Source: an uncultured Prevotella sp.
GTDB lineage: Bacteria > Bacteroidota > Bacteroidia > Bacteroidales > Bacteroidaceae
Direction of reading: 5' to 3'
Length of the DNA: 13,452 nucleotides
NCBI GenBank assembly: GCA_937877685.1
Contig: CALFGU010000043.1
Location: 1 to 13,452 of the forward strand
Shown here: one piece after another, positions 6,253 to 13,452 of the stretch
Layout of the letters: each line of letters begins with the position of its first letter
How positions within the stretch are numbered: position 1 is the first letter of the stretch
Notes under the pieces: model-generated
Seen by the model: only the letters and a program-made list of their open reading frames with translations
What the model was told of the DNA's origin: nothing
Database searches by the model: none
Position numbers and translations under genes: made by a program

Positions 6253-7728
6253 TTATTTCAACATAGATAAACCGATAAGCATGAGGTAACCAAGTGCCAT
6301 ACCTACAATACCGACAACAAGACCTACGCGAACCATATGCTTCTGTTCGATAAGACCAGTTGAGTGAGCGAGAGCGTTAGGAGGTGTAGAGATGGGCAAA
6401 CACATTGCGAACGAAGCCGCCATTGCCACACCCAAGAGAAGTGTACGAGAGCCTCCAATTGCTTCAAGCGCAGGAGAACCTTCTGCTACAACGGAAAGGA
6501 TAGGAATCAAAAGTGCCGCAGTTGCCGTGTTGCTGATGAAGTTTGACAATCCCCAGCAAATCAAACCTGCTACAATGAGCAATGCAATAGGATTAAGCGC
6601 TCCGAAAGGAATGTTTTCAATCAACACCTTTGCGAGACCTGTATTTTGAAGTGCAAGACCGAGCGCGAAGCCTCCGGCAACCATCCAAAGAACGGACCAG
6701 TTGATTTCTTCAAGGTCGCGACGCTTGATAATACCTGTTACGCAGAACACACAGATAGGCAACATCGCTACAGCATTAGCACCAATACCGATAATATCCT
6801 TACCCAAACACCAAAGAACAATCGTAGCGAGGAACGTTACGTTTACCACTGTTGAGTGCCAACCACCCTGTGCTTCGCCCTCAATCTTGAGTTCAATTTC
6901 CTTCTGCTGGAAGGGGAACAAACTGCGGAGCAACACCCATGAGAGCAAGAGGATTACAATCACAAAGGGGAACATAAACAACATCCATTCTCCGAAGGGG
7001 ATGTCAAGAATCTTGTTTGCAATCGCATTGGGAGGTGTACCGATAGGAGTACCCATACCGCCGATATTTGCACCGATAGGAATGGCAAGAAGTAAGGCTG
7101 TGCGACCCTTAGCATCGGGAATCGCCTTCAACACTGGCGCTAAGAAGGCAATCATCATTGCCGCAGTAGCCGTGTTACTTACGAACATTGAGAAGAAACC
7201 TGTGATGAGGATGAAGCCGAGGAGCACATTGGTGCTCTTCTTACCGAAGGGTTTCAAAAGGATGCGCGCAAGCGTTACGTCAAGACCGGTCTTTGTCGCA
7301 GCAATAGCCAACATAAATCCACCGAGGAAAAGGATGATGATGGGGTCAGCAAAAGTTGCCATCACTTCCTTAGAACTGAGGAGCGTACCGAGTTTTTCGG
7401 GGTCAACTCCCTTAGTGAAGGTAAAGAAGGCATCGTTAGACATGGTGAAAATACACGTTGCGATAATCGCTACTGACGTACACCACGAAGGAATAACCTC
7501 AAGCAACCACATCAAAGTGGCAAAAGCAAAAAGGGCTATCGTACGCTGCTGCACAATAGTGAGTTCGGGAATCCCGAACATCTCAATGGGCATGTTCCAA
7601 AGAGTAAGGGTCACCGCAAGGGTAAAGACCAAAGCAACAAAGTGCTTGGGAAGTCTCTCGATTCGGCGATTCTGCTTGTTCTGATGCAAGCGCTCTACCA
7701 AATGGAAACCTTGGAAAATCTTAAACAT
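6253..7728 (-). CDS. SLC13/DASS-family anion (dicarboxylate-type) : sodium symporter
   Basis: This 491-residue inner-membrane carrier imports anions such as succinate, other C4-dicarboxylates or sulfate with sodium. The charged N-terminus (1-27) is followed by about a dozen hydrophobic segments. The two family repeats are both clear: SNT at 184-186 (SNTATAAMM) with TPPNA at 231-235 (GTPIGTPPNAIA), and SNT at 399-401 (SNTATAALL) with TPPNA at 448-452 (ISTPPNALA). These hairpin-tip motifs form the substrate and sodium sites in VcINDY-type structures. Length and motif spacing are normal and no break is seen. The exact substrate cannot be read from the sequence; dicarboxylate is most likely for the group. 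Codon bias resembles that of the susC-like and beta-galactosidase genes. It has its own promoter and terminator. Confidence 0.93.
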   Translation of the reverse strand: MFKIFQGFHLVERLHQNKQNRRIERLPKHFVALVFTLAVTLTLWNMPIEMFGIPELTIVQQRTIALFAFATLMWLLEVIPSWCTSVAIIATCIFTMSNDAFFTFTKGVDPEKLGTLLSSKEVMATFADPIIILFLGGFMLAIAATKTGLDVTLARILLKPFGKKSTNVLLGFILITGFFSMFVSNTATAAMMIAFLAPVLKAIPDAKGRTALLLAIPIGANIGGMGTPIGTPPNAIANKILDIPFGEWMLFMFPFVIVILLLSWVLLRSLFPFQQKEIELKIEGEAQGGWHSTVVNVTFLATIVLWCLGKDIIGIGANAVAMLPICVFCVTGIIKRRDLEEINWSVLWMVAGGFALGLALQNTGLAKVLIENIPFGALNPIALLIVAGLICWGLSNFISNTATAALLIPILSVVAEGSPALEAIGGSRTLLLGVAMAASFAMCLPISTPPNALAHSTGLIEQKHMVRVGLVVGIVGMALGYLMLIGLSMLK

Positions 7729-7760
7729 AGTATTTTTAGAATTTAGAATTTATTGATTTT

Positions 7761-7791
7761 CAAAACTAACGGGCGCAAAATTAAGCATAAA
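7761..7791 (-). promoter_or_regulatory. Promoter of the anion transporter gene
   Basis: Minus strand: TTTA (7791-7788), 19 bases, TAGTTTTG (7768-7761). The -7 element is an exact TAnnTTTG match and the -33 element has one mismatch. A second exact -7 match, TAATTTTG (7783-7776), lies 15 bases further upstream without a good -33 partner. The leader would be about 25-30 bases. Confidence 0.6.
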
Positions 7792-7897
7792 ATTTGTAAC
7801 ATGGAGTTCACAGAGGCAAAAAGTTCCGCGCCGACACTCATATTTATATATATGGGAAGCAAATACCGTGAGGAGTAAGGTATAAGTTTCCGCACCA

Positions 7898-7937
7898 CAA
7901 AAAAATGAGCACCCCAAGTGGAGCGCTCATTTTTTTG
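7898..7937 (-). terminator. Rho-independent terminator of the beta-galactosidase gene
   Basis: CAAAAAAATGAGC (7898-7910) and GCTCATTTTTTTG (7925-7937) are exact reverse complements. On the minus strand the stem continues with GCTCC / GGGGT (two G-T pairs) around an ACTT loop, giving 18 paired bases before the T-run. It lies 11 bases after the stop codon at 7949. Confidence 0.92.
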
Positions 7938-7948
7938 TTGATAAAATC

Positions 7949-10900
7949 TTAGTCAGCAATCAAGCTAAATTCTGCACCGCTGGCAAAGTCTGTACCGTTC
8001 TGTTCAGAGAGTGCACGGAAGCGGATGTAACGTGCCTTCACGGGAGCATCGAAGAGTACGCGCTTAGGTTCTGCACCCTTAGCGAAACTGCCCTTCTTCA
8101 CGGGTTCTCCCCATTCCTTGCCGTCCTGAGAAACGTAGATTTCGTAATCCTTCACCTGACCGTTAGGACCGTTCTGACGAGGAGTATAAACGAAGCCCTT
8201 CATGTTCTTCACTTCGCTTGCGTCGAAGTCAATCCAGTGGGGGTACTTCGCTACGGTTACGCCATATACAGTGTGCCAGATGGTAGAGTTGTCACCGTCA
8301 ACGAGGCGGTCTGCGCCTTCACCGGGTTCCTGGCTTGAGCAGAAGGTAACCACGAGGGGAACACTCTCAATCTTTGCATACGACATTTCTACAGCAAGTG
8401 CTTCATTGTCAGCATACCATGCCTTAACCACACCACCGTCGCGGAGGTTGATAGCTTCTGTATATTGAGTGCCCTTCTTCGCACCGTTCAAACTGTACAT
8501 AATCGTGCGGTTCTTATCTACAGAAGAGATTTCCACCTTACCCGTGTTGCTACGAGTAATTGTCAAAGGTTGTTCTCCCGCAGTTGCCACCTTAGCTTGC
8601 TCTGCCATGTTATTGCTGAGCACAGGACGAATGATGAAACTGAAGTTGTGCGCATTTGCCAAGCAACGGTCGGGATTCAAAGGACCACCCTGACCACAAG
8701 AAGCACCACCAAGACCTGTCACCTTGCTGTCAAGGTAGAGGTGTGTACCTGTGCTTTCGGGAAGTTGGTAGAAGTGGGGCGCATAAAGGAGTTCGAGGTT
8801 TGTCCAAGGTTGTGCAGAAACTGACATTTGCCCACCTGCTACGAACACTGCACCATGACCTGCTTCGTTAGTGAGAGAAATCCAGCGCACATCTTCACGG
8901 TTGCTGTAATCCTGGGGTTTGGGAAGCATAATATTGTCATAGATGCTGTGGCTATGCTGTTCGATGAACTGGCCAGTCTTACGGTCGTTGTAGTTATTCA
9001 CAGGACCACGGCCGTAGTACGTAGCAAATTCGTACTGCTTGGGCATTTCGAGGTGATAACCAAGGCGGGGGAGAATCAATGTGGGATTGTTTGACGTAAT
9101 CGCCGCTTGGAGTTCTACAGAACCGTCAGCATAGATGGTGTAAATCTGGTTGGTAGTGAACTTAAAGTCGTTTTCACCGAGTGAATCACCCTTTTCTACG
9201 ATGCTGTAGCGACCTGATGAACCGCCGAGGATATTAGCATACTTGGGTGCCTGACTTTCTACGGTGAATGCGAGCACGAGTTCGCCATTCTTACCCTTAG
9301 TCTGCGTCATGTTGAGCACCTTGTGCTTCAAGTTATGCGTACCCTTATTTGTCCACTGCTGATATACCCAAATATCATTGTCAGTAGCCGCGCGGTAAGC
9401 GTCGAGAACCATACCGCCAGAGTTGGGCTTGATCACGTCGAAGCCATTGTAAGCGAGCTGTGCAAGACATCCCTTCTTAGTGCAGAATGTTGCTGTGAAA
9501 TCTTCACCTTTCACGAAGAGGCGGCAACCTTCAGTCTTTGCTTCGACAGCACCCTTTTGACCTGCAGCAATAGAGGGGAGGTTTGTTGCTTCCTTCACGA
9601 AGAGCTGTTCTTCCATCTGCACATAACCCTTCTTCGCCCAAGGCTTATTGTTTGCCAACTTGAACTGAACCTTAACGAAATATTCGCTGGTTTCATTGAG
9701 TTGTACGCCTGAGAGGTTAAGACGGAAGTTCTGCTTTTCGCGAGGACCTACTGCCATCTTGGGACCTGTGAGGTGTTGATTCGCAAGAACGCATTCGCCA
9801 TCTTCATAAAGGCTCCAAACAATTTCGTAGTCGTTGAGGGGCACGAAATAGTTCTTGTTGAAGATTTCAATCACGCCATTCTTCATGTCAACCGCCTTCA
9901 CGCCTACGTTCTGGTACACCTTCTTCACTTCAAAGTACTGTCCCTTGGGCGAAAGGTCGGGGCGCATAATGCCGTTCATACAGAACATACCATCGTTGGG
10001 CTTGTCGCCGAAGTCACCACCGTAACCCCAATACTTATCTCCAGTAACGGGATCGTAGTTAATGACAGCCTGGTCCACCCAGTCCCAAATAGCACCACCC
10101 ATGAAGAAGTTTGTGCTTTCCATTGCTTCCCAGTAATCAATGAGGTTACCTACGGCATTACCCATTGAGTGAGAATATTCAGAGATGTGGTAAGGATACT
10201 TAACGCCATACTTACCAGTTACAGCGCCCTGCACCCAAGCGATTGAGGGATACTGGTTAGAACCCATATCCACGATGTCGTTGTTACGTTCGTACTGCAC
10301 GGGGCGAGTAGTGTCCACCTTCTTGATAGCGTTGTAAGCTTCCACGAAGTTCTGACCAGGACCTGCTTCATTACCGAGCGACCAAATTACGATAGACGCG
10401 TGGTTGATGTTGTTGTACACCATTTCCAAGTTACGCGCTACGTGGTGGTTCTTAAATTCGGGAACGTGTGAGAGCGAAGCTTCGCCGTAATAATATTGGT
10501 GACTCTCGATGTTACATTCGTCTTCGAGGTAGATACCATACTTGTCGCAGAGGTAATACCAATAGGGATCGCAAACATAGTGAGAGTTACGCACGTGGTT
10601 GATATTACCGCGCTTCATGAGCATTACTTCATACTCCATCTGCTCACGCGTAATAGCGTGACCGCGTTCGGGGCAAGTTTCGTGACGGTTCACACCCTTC
10701 ATCTTAATGGGCTTACCATTGAGGAAGTAGTAGCGACCTGCCAAACCAAATTCGTCTTCTGAAGCGGGCGTATCCTTGATTTCACACTTACGGAAACCAA
10801 CGTTTGTAGAGAAGGTTTCAACCACCTTACCCTTCTTGTCCTTCAACTGACCCACGAGCACGTAGCGGTAAGGCGCTTCAGCACTCCACTTGTTGACGAG

Positions 10901-11980
10901 TGCACCTACCTGCATCGTTACCTTAGCATGGTCAGCATCGTTCTTCGCAAGTGCGCCTACCTTTACTGAAGCAGCAACACCGGGAACGAGAGTCGTCTTT
11001 TCGCCATAGAGTTCTACAGCGTAGAGTGAGTAATCAATGGTATAGCCCTTCACACTCTTGCTGGTGAGGTTGAGCACTTCAGCATCGATAGCAAGCGTAG
11101 CATTCACGAAGTCCTTGTCGAAATCGGGAATTGCCTGCAAGTCGCGCACCTGTACCTGGGGCTTTGCAGTAAGTGCTACAGTGCGGAAGATACCGGGGAG
11201 GCGGAACATATCCTGGCTTTCGAGGAACGAACCGTCTGAGTGACGATACACTTCTACTGCCAATACGTTTTCACCGGCTACGAGATACTTCGTGATGTCA
11301 AACTCAGCCACGTTACGAGAGTTCTTGGAGAACCCCACGTACTTGCCATTGACATAAAGATAGAAGAAAGAGTCCACACCGTCAAAGCTGATGAGCACCT
11401 GACGACCTGCCCAATCAGCAGGCACAGTGAATGTGCGGCGGTAAGAACCCACTTCGTTACGGTTCTTATACGTAGGCCAATCCTTAGCAGGTTCACGCAT
11501 CACACCGCCCTTCCAGTCGCCTACAGCCACTTGGTGAGCAAAGATTACGCGCTGGTTAGAATATACGGGCGTGCCGTACTTCTGTGAACCATCCTTCTGA
11601 ATACCTACTACGTTCCAGTTCATGGGCACCTGAACCTTGTCCCAACCGGTTACGTCATAGTCAACCTTGTAGAAGTCAACGGGGCGTTCTTCGGGGTTAC
11701 CCACCCAGTTGAAGCTCCATTCGCCGTTGAGCGACTTCCAATACTTACTGTTTTCGGGCAACACCTTGCGCGCCTGGTCCACATTCTCAAAGTTGAAGAA
11801 CCAAGCATGGGGTTGCTGCTTGTTGAGGGCAACGCGCTCGGGATTTTCCCAGTCGTTGCGACCCTGCGGAGCCAAATTCTCCGAAGCGTCATACTCAAAA
11901 CCCTGCAAAGGGTGCTCATAGTCGGCCGCAGCAGGCATTGCCAAACAGCCCAACAAAAGCGTGTAAATTACTTTACGCAT
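7949..11980 (-). CDS. Secreted GH2 beta-galactosidase with C-terminal accessory modules
   Basis: This 1343-residue glycoside hydrolase probably removes terminal beta-galactose outside the cytoplasm. The signal peptide spans 1-19 (ends MPAAA). The GH2 sugar-binding domain is about 75-275 (LNGEWSFNW, SDGSFLESQDMFRLPGIFR), the immunoglobulin-like domain 277-398, and the TIM barrel 399-690. Residues match E. coli LacZ blocks: GVNRHE (429-434), metal-site-like NIESH with E492 and H494, acid/base E538 (WSLGNEAGPG), nucleophile E601 (HISEYSHSMGN), WDWVDQ (632-637) and FCMNG (666-670). A beta-sandwich and small-chain domain (about 820-1118) complete the LacZ-like core. Residues 1135-1200 look like a chitobiase-type beta module, and 1207-1340 like an F5/8 type C (discoidin) carbohydrate-binding domain. 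LacZ has 1024 residues, so about 300 are extra. Lactose, galactan or host glycan cannot be separated by sequence. Some GH2 relatives differ in specificity. Confidence 0.93.
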   Translation of the reverse strand: MRKVIYTLLLGCLAMPAAADYEHPLQGFEYDASENLAPQGRNDWENPERVALNKQQPHAWFFNFENVDQARKVLPENSKYWKSLNGEWSFNWVGNPEERPVDFYKVDYDVTGWDKVQVPMNWNVVGIQKDGSQKYGTPVYSNQRVIFAHQVAVGDWKGGVMREPAKDWPTYKNRNEVGSYRRTFTVPADWAGRQVLISFDGVDSFFYLYVNGKYVGFSKNSRNVAEFDITKYLVAGENVLAVEVYRHSDGSFLESQDMFRLPGIFRTVALTAKPQVQVRDLQAIPDFDKDFVNATLAIDAEVLNLTSKSVKGYTIDYSLYAVELYGEKTTLVPGVAASVKVGALAKNDADHAKVTMQVGALVNKWSAEAPYRYVLVGQLKDKKGKVVETFSTNVGFRKCEIKDTPASEDEFGLAGRYYFLNGKPIKMKGVNRHETCPERGHAITREQMEYEVMLMKRGNINHVRNSHYVCDPYWYYLCDKYGIYLEDECNIESHQYYYGEASLSHVPEFKNHHVARNLEMVYNNINHASIVIWSLGNEAGPGQNFVEAYNAIKKVDTTRPVQYERNNDIVDMGSNQYPSIAWVQGAVTGKYGVKYPYHISEYSHSMGNAVGNLIDYWEAMESTNFFMGGAIWDWVDQAVINYDPVTGDKYWGYGGDFGDKPNDGMFCMNGIMRPDLSPKGQYFEVKKVYQNVGVKAVDMKNGVIEIFNKNYFVPLNDYEIVWSLYEDGECVLANQHLTGPKMAVGPREKQNFRLNLSGVQLNETSEYFVKVQFKLANNKPWAKKGYVQMEEQLFVKEATNLPSIAAGQKGAVEAKTEGCRLFVKGEDFTATFCTKKGCLAQLAYNGFDVIKPNSGGMVLDAYRAATDNDIWVYQQWTNKGTHNLKHKVLNMTQTKGKNGELVLAFTVESQAPKYANILGGSSGRYSIVEKGDSLGENDFKFTTNQIYTIYADGSVELQAAITSNNPTLILPRLGYHLEMPKQYEFATYYGRGPVNNYNDRKTGQFIEQHSHSIYDNIMLPKPQDYSNREDVRWISLTNEAGHGAVFVAGGQMSVSAQPWTNLELLYAPHFYQLPESTGTHLYLDSKVTGLGGASCGQGGPLNPDRCLANAHNFSFIIRPVLSNNMAEQAKVATAGEQPLTITRSNTGKVEISSVDKNRTIMYSLNGAKKGTQYTEAINLRDGGVVKAWYADNEALAVEMSYAKIESVPLVVTFCSSQEPGEGADRLVDGDNSTIWHTVYGVTVAKYPHWIDFDASEVKNMKGFVYTPRQNGPNGQVKDYEIYVSQDGKEWGEPVKKGSFAKGAEPKRVLFDAPVKARYIRFRALSEQNGTDFASGAEFSLIAD

Positions 11981-12027
11981 AGTTTAAAGTGATAAGTGAG
12001 CGTTAAATGATTTAATTATAGTCTCTG

Positions 12028-12057
12028 CAAAGATACAACTTATTATCTGAATACAAC
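12028..12057 (-). promoter_or_regulatory. Promoter of the beta-galactosidase gene
   Basis: Minus strand: GTTG (12057-12054), 18 bases, TATCTTTG (12035-12028). The -7 element is an exact TAnnTTTG match and the -33 element has one mismatch. Transcription would start near 12021, giving a leader of about 40 bases. No operator or riboswitch-like structure is evident in the leader. Confidence 0.6.
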
Positions 12058-12242
12058 TCTTACTTAAACACTTATTTCAAAGATTTATAATTTAAAAAAT
12101 TAGTCTGCGCCCCGCTCCCCTGTCTTTTCACCGCCCCACACCCCCTTATTTCTCACCCTTCCAATCCCTCTCTCCAGTCCGCGCCTTTGCCTTTCTGCAG
12201 AGGGAATGTAAGAGAGTCAAAACAGATTTAGACTTAGCGCAC

Positions 12243-12277
12243 ATTCTTTGAGACATGAGGCGCATTCTTTGAGATAC
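12243..12277 (+). repeat. Two tandem copies of an ATTCTTTGAGA motif, also found at 5336
   Basis: ATTCTTTGAGACA begins at 12243 and ATTCTTTGAGATAC at 12264, spaced 21 bases apart, two helical turns. An identical 14-base copy, ATTCTTTGAGATAC, lies at 5336-5349, 50 bases upstream of the C11 protease ATG. All three are intergenic. The TTTG of the second copy may also serve as the -33 element of the promoter at 12268. Confidence 0.6.
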
Positions 12278-12300
12278 CATTCGCACTATTTCTATTTTTG
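12268..12300 (+). promoter_or_regulatory. Promoter match upstream of the 32-codon ORF
   Basis: TTTG (12268-12271), 21 bases, TATTTTTG (12293-12300). Both elements match the Bacteroidetes consensus exactly, with spacing at the long end. Transcription would start near 12306, 18 bases before the ATG at 12324. It could also serve the VTC gene with a leader of about 170 bases. Confidence 0.5.
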
Positions 12301-12323
12301 TACACCGCATAACTGTTGCCGTC

Positions 12324-12422
12324 ATGAAAAAGTCGCTTTCCCAAAACACTCCCTGCCCTATTGACTGGAAGGACACTGCTAACCCCACAATATTACCAAC
12401 GCATCACCAAGGCAATGCGTAA
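12324..12422 (+). CDS. Possible small protein or leader peptide, 32 residues
   Basis: The ORF runs from ATG to TAA and begins MKKSLSQNTPCPIDWKD. It lies 23 bases downstream of a full promoter match and ends 53 bases before the VTC start codon. There is no signal peptide, transmembrane span or known motif, and no Shine-Dalgarno sequence, which is normal for this phylum. It could be a real small protein, an upstream leader peptide of the VTC gene, or a chance ORF. I do not recognise it, and coding is supported only by position behind a promoter. Confidence 0.25.
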   Translation: MKKSLSQNTPCPIDWKDTANPTILPTHHQGNA

Positions 12423-12438
12423 ATTCCCCACGACTATC

Positions 12439-12468
12439 TTTTTATTTACAGAAATTTGTGTATATTTG
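12439..12468 (+). promoter_or_regulatory. Probable promoter of the VTC gene, abutting the start codon
   Basis: TATATTTG (12461-12468) is an exact TAnnTTTG match; TTTT at 12439-12442, 18 bases upstream, is a weak -33 element. Transcription would start about 12474-12476, where the ATG lies (12476), so an mRNA from here would be leaderless or nearly so. The in-frame GTG at 12458 would fall inside the promoter and is therefore not favoured as the start. Confidence 0.5.
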
Positions 12469-12475
12469 CAATTCA

Positions 12476-13249
12476 ATGACTGACACTTACGACAAACTTC
12501 ACGAGCTTGTAGCGCGAATGCATCCCATTACGCTGGAAGAGATGAAGTCCGTACGCCTCATGAAGCGCACGGACACGAAGTTTGTTACGAATCTTGCGAA
12601 ATTAGAAGAGCTTCTGAACCTGACCGTTGGGACGTACTCGGCGCAACATAACAATGGGAAGTGTATTGCTGGTTATCGCACGGTCTATTGGGACACTCCC
12701 GTGACACACGAAATGTTTCGCCAGCACCATTGCGCCCATTTCCCGCGCACAAAAGTGCGTGCACGCACCTACCTTGACTCGGGGCACAGTTTCTTAGAGG
12801 TCAAGAAGAAGGACAATCACGGAAAAACGCGCAAGAAGCGCATTGAGGTGCCCACCATTGAGGCTGTCATCAACGAGCGTTACGGCGAGGATTTCCTCAC
12901 GGAGCGCACAGGATATACCTTTAGCGACATCATCCCTACGATTGAAAATGCCTTTCACCGCATTACCCTTGTCAACGAGGCGAAGACGGAGCGACTGACC
13001 ATTGATTTTGGCATCCGCTTCATCAATCATGAGACGGGCGAAACGGGAAGTGCGGACAATCTTGTCGTTATCGAACTCAAGCGCGACGGACGCATGCATT
13101 CGCCCATTCTTGCCTTACTCCGACAGTTGCGCATCAAGCCCAGCGGTTTCAGCAAGTATTGTGTGGGTTCGGCAATCACGAATAGCGACTTGAAAATCAA
13201 TCGTTTTAAGAAGCGACTGCATCGCTATGAGAAGATAAAGGGGAAGTAG
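12476..13249 (+). CDS. VTC-domain (polyphosphate polymerase-like) protein
   Basis: The protein has 257 residues from the ATG at 12476. It matches the bacterial VTC-domain family, relatives of the catalytic tunnel domain of yeast Vtc4 that makes polyphosphate from ATP. Family features run in order: PITLEEMKSVRLMKRTDTKFV (17-37) with R31 and K35; YRTVYWDT (67-74); KVRARTY (93-99); FLEVKKK (106-112); RLTIDFGIRF (173-182); VVIELKRDG (197-205) with E200; and SKYCVG (226-231). The alternating basic and acidic residues fit a triphosphate-tunnel fold with a metal-binding Glu. There is no signal peptide or membrane span, so it is cytosolic. In related genomes such genes often neighbour a DUF4956 membrane protein or CotH-like genes; none is within the 203 bp downstream shown here. 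Polyphosphate synthesis by this protein is inferred, not known. Confidence 0.87.
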   Translation: MTDTYDKLHELVARMHPITLEEMKSVRLMKRTDTKFVTNLAKLEELLNLTVGTYSAQHNNGKCIAGYRTVYWDTPVTHEMFRQHHCAHFPRTKVRARTYLDSGHSFLEVKKKDNHGKTRKKRIEVPTIEAVINERYGEDFLTERTGYTFSDIIPTIENAFHRITLVNEAKTERLTIDFGIRFINHETGETGSADNLVVIELKRDGRMHSPILALLRQLRIKPSGFSKYCVGSAITNSDLKINRFKKRLHRYEKIKGK

Positions 13250-13340
13250 GAATAGGAGGCCTGAGTGAAAGGTTGAGAGGAGTTGCTCTGTAAATTTTAA
13301 TTAATAATACAGCAGTTGCCCCAATATAAGAACCTGCGGA

Positions 13341-13446
13341 GGTACTCCCCCTATCTTAAGGGAAACTATAGTAATGCGGAGGGATATTCAGGGAATGTCA
13401 TCATACCCCCTCCCCGCCAAAGGCGGTACTCCCCCTATCTTAAGGG
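13341..13446. repeat. Intergenic repeat cluster with a 22-bp direct repeat and short palindromes
   Basis: A 22-bp string starting GGTACTCCCC and ending TCTTAAGGG occurs at 13341-13362 and exactly again at 13425-13446. Each copy contains CCCCT, 6 bases, then AGGG or AGGGG, able to fold into a small hairpin. TGCGGAGG repeats at 13335-13342 and 13375-13382. CCGCC AAA GGCGG (13414-13426) forms another hairpin overlapping the second copy. Upstream, 13281-13321 has AGTTGC twice around an A/T-rich stretch. No gene is visible from 13250 to the window end; the cluster resembles a dispersed REP-like intergenic element that continues past the edge. Confidence 0.7.
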
Positions 13447-13452
13447 GAGAGC

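Larger units (their letters stand above)
11981..12475. other. 495-bp divergent spacer between beta-galactosidase and VTC genes
   Basis: The left part holds the beta-galactosidase promoter and A/T-rich sequence. The middle (12111-12180) is a pyrimidine-rich tract on the plus strand: 58 of 70 bases are C or T. It is followed by two copies of a short motif (ATTCTTTGAGA) at 12243 and 12264, a promoter match with a 32-codon ORF, and the promoter of the VTC gene. An 80-codon minus-strand ORF across 12146-12388 has no recognisable content and owes part of its sequence to the repeated motif. Confidence 0.6.

Noticed and set aside
6701..7684. 327-codon plus-strand ORF opposite the anion transporter
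   Set aside because: It lies wholly antisense to a clear SLC13/DASS gene with intact motifs; its low-complexity basic and hydrophobic sequence is a mirror of membrane-helix codons.
11992..12075. 7-bp inverted repeat (ATAAGTG / CACTTAT) flanking the beta-galactosidase promoter
   Set aside because: It resembles the susC arrangement, but 7 bp is expected by chance in A/T-rich DNA of this length.
12146..12388. 80-codon minus-strand ORF in the spacer before VTC
   Set aside because: No recognisable domain; part of its sequence (VSQRMRLMSQRM) comes from the repeated ATTCTTTGAGA motif, and it overlaps the plus-strand promoter and small ORF.
12458..12475. GTG at 12458 as the VTC start
   Set aside because: It would lie inside the TATATTTG promoter element and add six residues unlike the family N-terminus.
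1..13452. tRNA, rRNA, riboswitch or insertion sequence
   Set aside because: No cloverleaf, rRNA segment, conserved riboswitch core or transposase ORF was seen on either strand by reading; a covariance-model search was not possible here.

Overview
The window looks like chromosome of a Bacteroidales bacterium, probably a Prevotellaceae-like gut or oral commensal; the genus cannot be fixed from the sequence. The reasons are a SusC/RagA-type TonB-dependent receptor, DUF4252 and DUF4738 family proteins, lipoproteins with acidic residues just after the lipid cysteine, no Shine-Dalgarno sequences, and several matches to the Bacteroidetes primary-sigma promoter (TTTG, about 19 bases, TAnnTTTG).

Layout, left to right. 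A SusC-like receptor gene on the minus strand runs off the left edge (1-1907). Its 509-bp upstream region holds a textbook promoter lying between the arms of a perfect 12-bp inverted repeat, a second 10-bp inverted repeat and a 9-bp minisatellite. Next is a minus-strand three-gene operon (3892 to 2417): ECF sigma factor, single-span putative anti-sigma factor and exported DUF4252 protein. It has its own ECF-type promoter and a strong terminator. Then come a minus-strand clostripain-family (C11) lipoprotein protease (3982-5286) and, divergent from it, a DUF4738 lipoprotein (5571-6143). The lipoprotein gene shares a bidirectional terminator with a convergent SLC13/DASS anion:sodium symporter (6253-7728). 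A 1343-residue secreted GH2 beta-galactosidase with C-terminal accessory modules follows (7949-11980). The right end holds a gene-poor 495-bp spacer with a possible 32-codon ORF, a VTC/polyphosphate-polymerase-like gene (12476-13249), and an intergenic repeat cluster.

Functionally the window combines nutrient acquisition (SusC uptake, extracytoplasmic beta-galactosidase, dicarboxylate uptake), envelope regulation (ECF operon) and surface or periplasmic proteins (C11 protease, DUF4738). Each unit seems to have its own promoter, so this is not one polysaccharide utilisation locus; susD, if present, would lie beyond the left edge.

No clearly new multi-gene system is visible. The observation most worth testing is that the SusC promoter may be an invertible (phase-variable) segment: its only good promoter lies inside an 80-bp stretch bounded by a perfect 12-bp inverted repeat. 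Other points of interest are the ECF promoter placed almost against the sigma start codon, the VTC gene whose promoter abuts its start, and the intergenic repeat families.
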